From Planctomycetota bacterium (GTDB lineage: Bacteria; Planctomycetota; Phycisphaerae; UBA1845; PWPN01): DNA of 13,768 bases. Position 1 is the stretch's first letter. Each line of letters begins with the position of its first letter. The stretch spans positions 1 through 13,768 of the forward strand of contig JACQVT010000614.1 in assembly GCA_016209665.1 (NCBI GenBank), written 5' to 3'. Under the pieces are notes generated by a model. The model was not told where the DNA came from. It did not search any database and was given only the letters and a program-made list of their open reading frames with translations. A program made the position numbers and the translations under genes. This document shows positions 12,273 to 13,768 of this stretch, in pieces.

Positions 12273-13768
12273 ATGCGTAGGCAAGGCGCCACGGACAGGA
12301 GAATCGCGGGGCCATCCGCAGGTCCGAGGGCGGCGATGGCGGTGGTCACCGCGGTGGTGCTCCTCGGGACCGCGGCTGGCGGATGCAAGGCGCCGCCGCT
12401 GGGCGGGCAGGATACCACCGGGCCCAAGGTGCTGGACCGGCTGGTGGCGGCCTACCCGGAGGACCTCGGCGCGACCCGGCGCTTCCAGGTGATCGCGGAT
12501 TTCGAGGATCCGCGGCAGGCGAGCTTGTTCCGCCGCGAGCCCGACGGCGACGCCGAGGCGGTCGGCATCAGCACCCTCCGGGCCCAGCAGGAAACGGGGG
12601 TGGGGGCGCTGCGGATATCGTTGCTCAACGCGACGCAGCAGATCGTGGCCGCCGACTCGCCCGGTGCATCCTGGGGTCTGCACCAGGACTGGGCGCCGTA
12701 CAACCTGCTGCTGTTCAGCGTGTTCAGCCCGCGAGACCAGGGTGGACTGCGCTTCAGCATTCGCAGCGGGATGAATCGGCCGCTGCTCTACGAGCATCCG
12801 CGCATCTTCCTGAAGGCCGGCTGGAACCGGATCCGAGTCGACCTGGCGGACGTCGCCGAGCAGGTCTACCTCGGTGACATCCGCGAGGTTCGGTTCTGGT
12901 GCGACCCGCTCGATAGCCCGGTCGAACTGTTCCTCGACGACATCATTCTCGCCGACAACTCCCGGGAACTGATGGCGGGCAAGGACCACGCGCCGGGCGA
13001 GCTGTCGGTGAAGGCGGCGGGCCGGCGGCTGGTGGTCACGTCCGCCGAACGGTTCGAGCTGGTGTTCAGCCGCGGCCGGATTCGCCAGTGGTTCGATCTG
13101 GCCAGCGATCGGCAGCGGATGCACAACCTCACCGGCGGCGGCTGCATGGGGCCGACTCCGGTACTGATCGGCAAGGACGGCAGCGTGCAGGTCGACCAGC
13201 CCTCGCAGTGGGCCAGGCTCGGACCGCTGGCCGAGTCGTACCAGACGCTCGTCGAGGCCTCCCCGCTCCGCGTGGTCATCCACGGCGAATGGCGGTTCGG
13301 CAAGCCGGATTCGCCATTCGACGAGAACGCGCCCTACCATCGATGGGTCTATTCGATCTACCGGGGAGGTGAGGTGTACTTCGAGTGCAGCGGACTGATC
13401 CGCGGCGCCGACGCGACGGAAGTGGGCATGGTGGTGGGCTGCGACGGGTCGGCCGGGTTTCAGCGGACGATCCAGCAGCCCCAGGCGTCGACCGGGCGGA
13501 CCGAGCAGGTGTCGTGCGTGCTGTTCAGCCAGCCGCCGGAGGTGGGCAGCGCGGACCTGCTGGTCGTGCCCTCGCGGGGCCCGGCGGCCCAGGTGCTCGA
13601 GAACCCCAGCGATCCGCGGCTCTGCGTGTTGTATCGCGTGCCGGTGGAGGCCGACCAGTTTGTCTTCACCGGACTGATGCGGGTCTGGCCGAGCGACATC
13701 GACAGCCTGACGCAGGCGGCGCCGATGGCGATGGCCTATGCCCGGCCGCTGCCGATCAGTGTGGACAC
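12273..13768 (+). CDS. Large secreted lipoprotein, N-terminal part (runs off the window)
   Basis: An open frame runs from ATG 12273 to the end of the window without a stop (498 codons), so the 3' end is missing. The N-terminus has basic residues, then MAVVTAVVLLGTAAGGC with candidate lipid Cys38. In-frame ATGs at 12255 (GAGG only 3 bases before) and 12336 are alternative starts. Residues ~60-220 look like a beta-jelly-roll, carbohydrate-binding type domain (FQVIADFED, VGALRISLLN, LFSVFSPR, GWNRIRVDLADV, VELFLDDIILAD). A second domain follows (HRWVYSIYRGGEVYFECSGLIRG), perhaps a beta-sandwich of sugar-active enzymes. I do not recognise the family or any catalytic site. It begins 82 bases after vapC and probably has its own promoter. 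Confidence 0.8.
   Translation, partial: MRRQGATDRRIAGPSAGPRAAMAVVTAVVLLGTAAGGCKAPPLGGQDTTGPKVLDRLVAAYPEDLGATRRFQVIADFEDPRQASLFRREPDGDAEAVGISTLRAQQETGVGALRISLLNATQQIVAADSPGASWGLHQDWAPYNLLLFSVFSPRDQGGLRFSIRSGMNRPLLYEHPRIFLKAGWNRIRVDLADVAEQVYLGDIREVRFWCDPLDSPVELFLDDIILADNSRELMAGKDHAPGELSVKAAGRRLVVTSAERFELVFSRGRIRQWFDLASDRQRMHNLTGGGCMGPTPVLIGKDGSVQVDQPSQWARLGPLAESYQTLVEASPLRVVIHGEWRFGKPDSPFDENAPYHRWVYSIYRGGEVYFECSGLIRGADATEVGMVVGCDGSAGFQRTIQQPQASTGRTEQVSCVLFSQPPEVGSADLLVVPSRGPAAQVLENPSDPRLCVLYRVPVEADQFVFTGLMRVWPSDIDSLTQAAPMAMAYARPLPISVD

Noticed and set aside
12230..12280. Mini-ORF MAFDRGEVDAYLARDA before the last lipoprotein gene
   Set aside because: Only 16 codons, although it has a G-rich sequence before the ATG. 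It could be a leader peptide, but nothing else supports it.
12201..13340. Minus-strand open frame of 379 codons
   Set aside because: It is the antisense of the lipoprotein gene from 12273, with low-complexity Arg/Val/His composition. The plus frame has a lipobox and beta-domain patterns and stays open to the window end.

Overview
The window is high-GC bacterial DNA. Several traits suggest a Planctomycetota genome, probably Phycisphaerae-like: many secreted lipoproteins with sloppy lipoboxes, a family 30 glycoside hydrolase beside an SGNH esterase, a secreted alpha/alpha-toroid enzyme, and several families of short dispersed hairpin repeats. The taxonomic call is inference; no rRNA or marker set is present. 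No CRISPR array, complete insertion sequence or phage gene is visible.

Layout. Bases 1-31 are the 5' part of a tRNA (probably tRNA-Gln) on the minus strand, with a good sigma70-type promoter far upstream (256-283). Bases 423-2042 (minus) encode a secreted alpha/alpha-toroid protein with a TTG start that overlaps a small ORF. A repeat-rich 600-base intergenic region leads to a lipoprotein with a BACON-like domain and a PD40/TolB-type propeller (2793-4085, plus). That gene is bracketed by two direct copies of a ~116-base dispersed repeat. A MazG-like pyrophosphohydrolase (4252-4581, minus) and an S41-type protease lipoprotein (4850-5932, minus) follow. Diverging from the latter are a GH30-like lipoprotein (6172-7797, plus) and an SGNH hydrolase gene (from 7815) that is cut off by a 44-base hairpin repeat at 8287-8330.

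Between 8391 and 8934 lies a minus-strand pair of small genes (90 and 38 aa, GTGA overlap). Its 5' end is duplicated upstream around palindromic repeats. A four-helix membrane protein (9064-9783) precedes the most informative cluster: a textbook promoter (9823-9851), a fused threonylcarbamoyl-AMP synthase/low-molecular-weight phosphatase (9879-10997), and rpiB (10994-11479, GTGA overlap). This matches the ywlC-ywlE-ywlF neighbourhood of Bacillus subtilis, and the phosphatase loop carries the Thr typical of arginine phosphatases. A VapBC-type toxin-antitoxin pair (11504-12190) follows directly. The window ends inside a large secreted lipoprotein gene (12273 onward).

Themes. The secreted enzymes fit breakdown of plant or algal polysaccharide. 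The cytoplasmic cluster joins tRNA t6A synthesis, phosphoprotein dephosphorylation and pentose phosphate metabolism. The recurrent signal is a population of small hairpin repeats that have entered genes, duplicated a gene start and truncated another gene. All names are from reading the translations; no database search was run.
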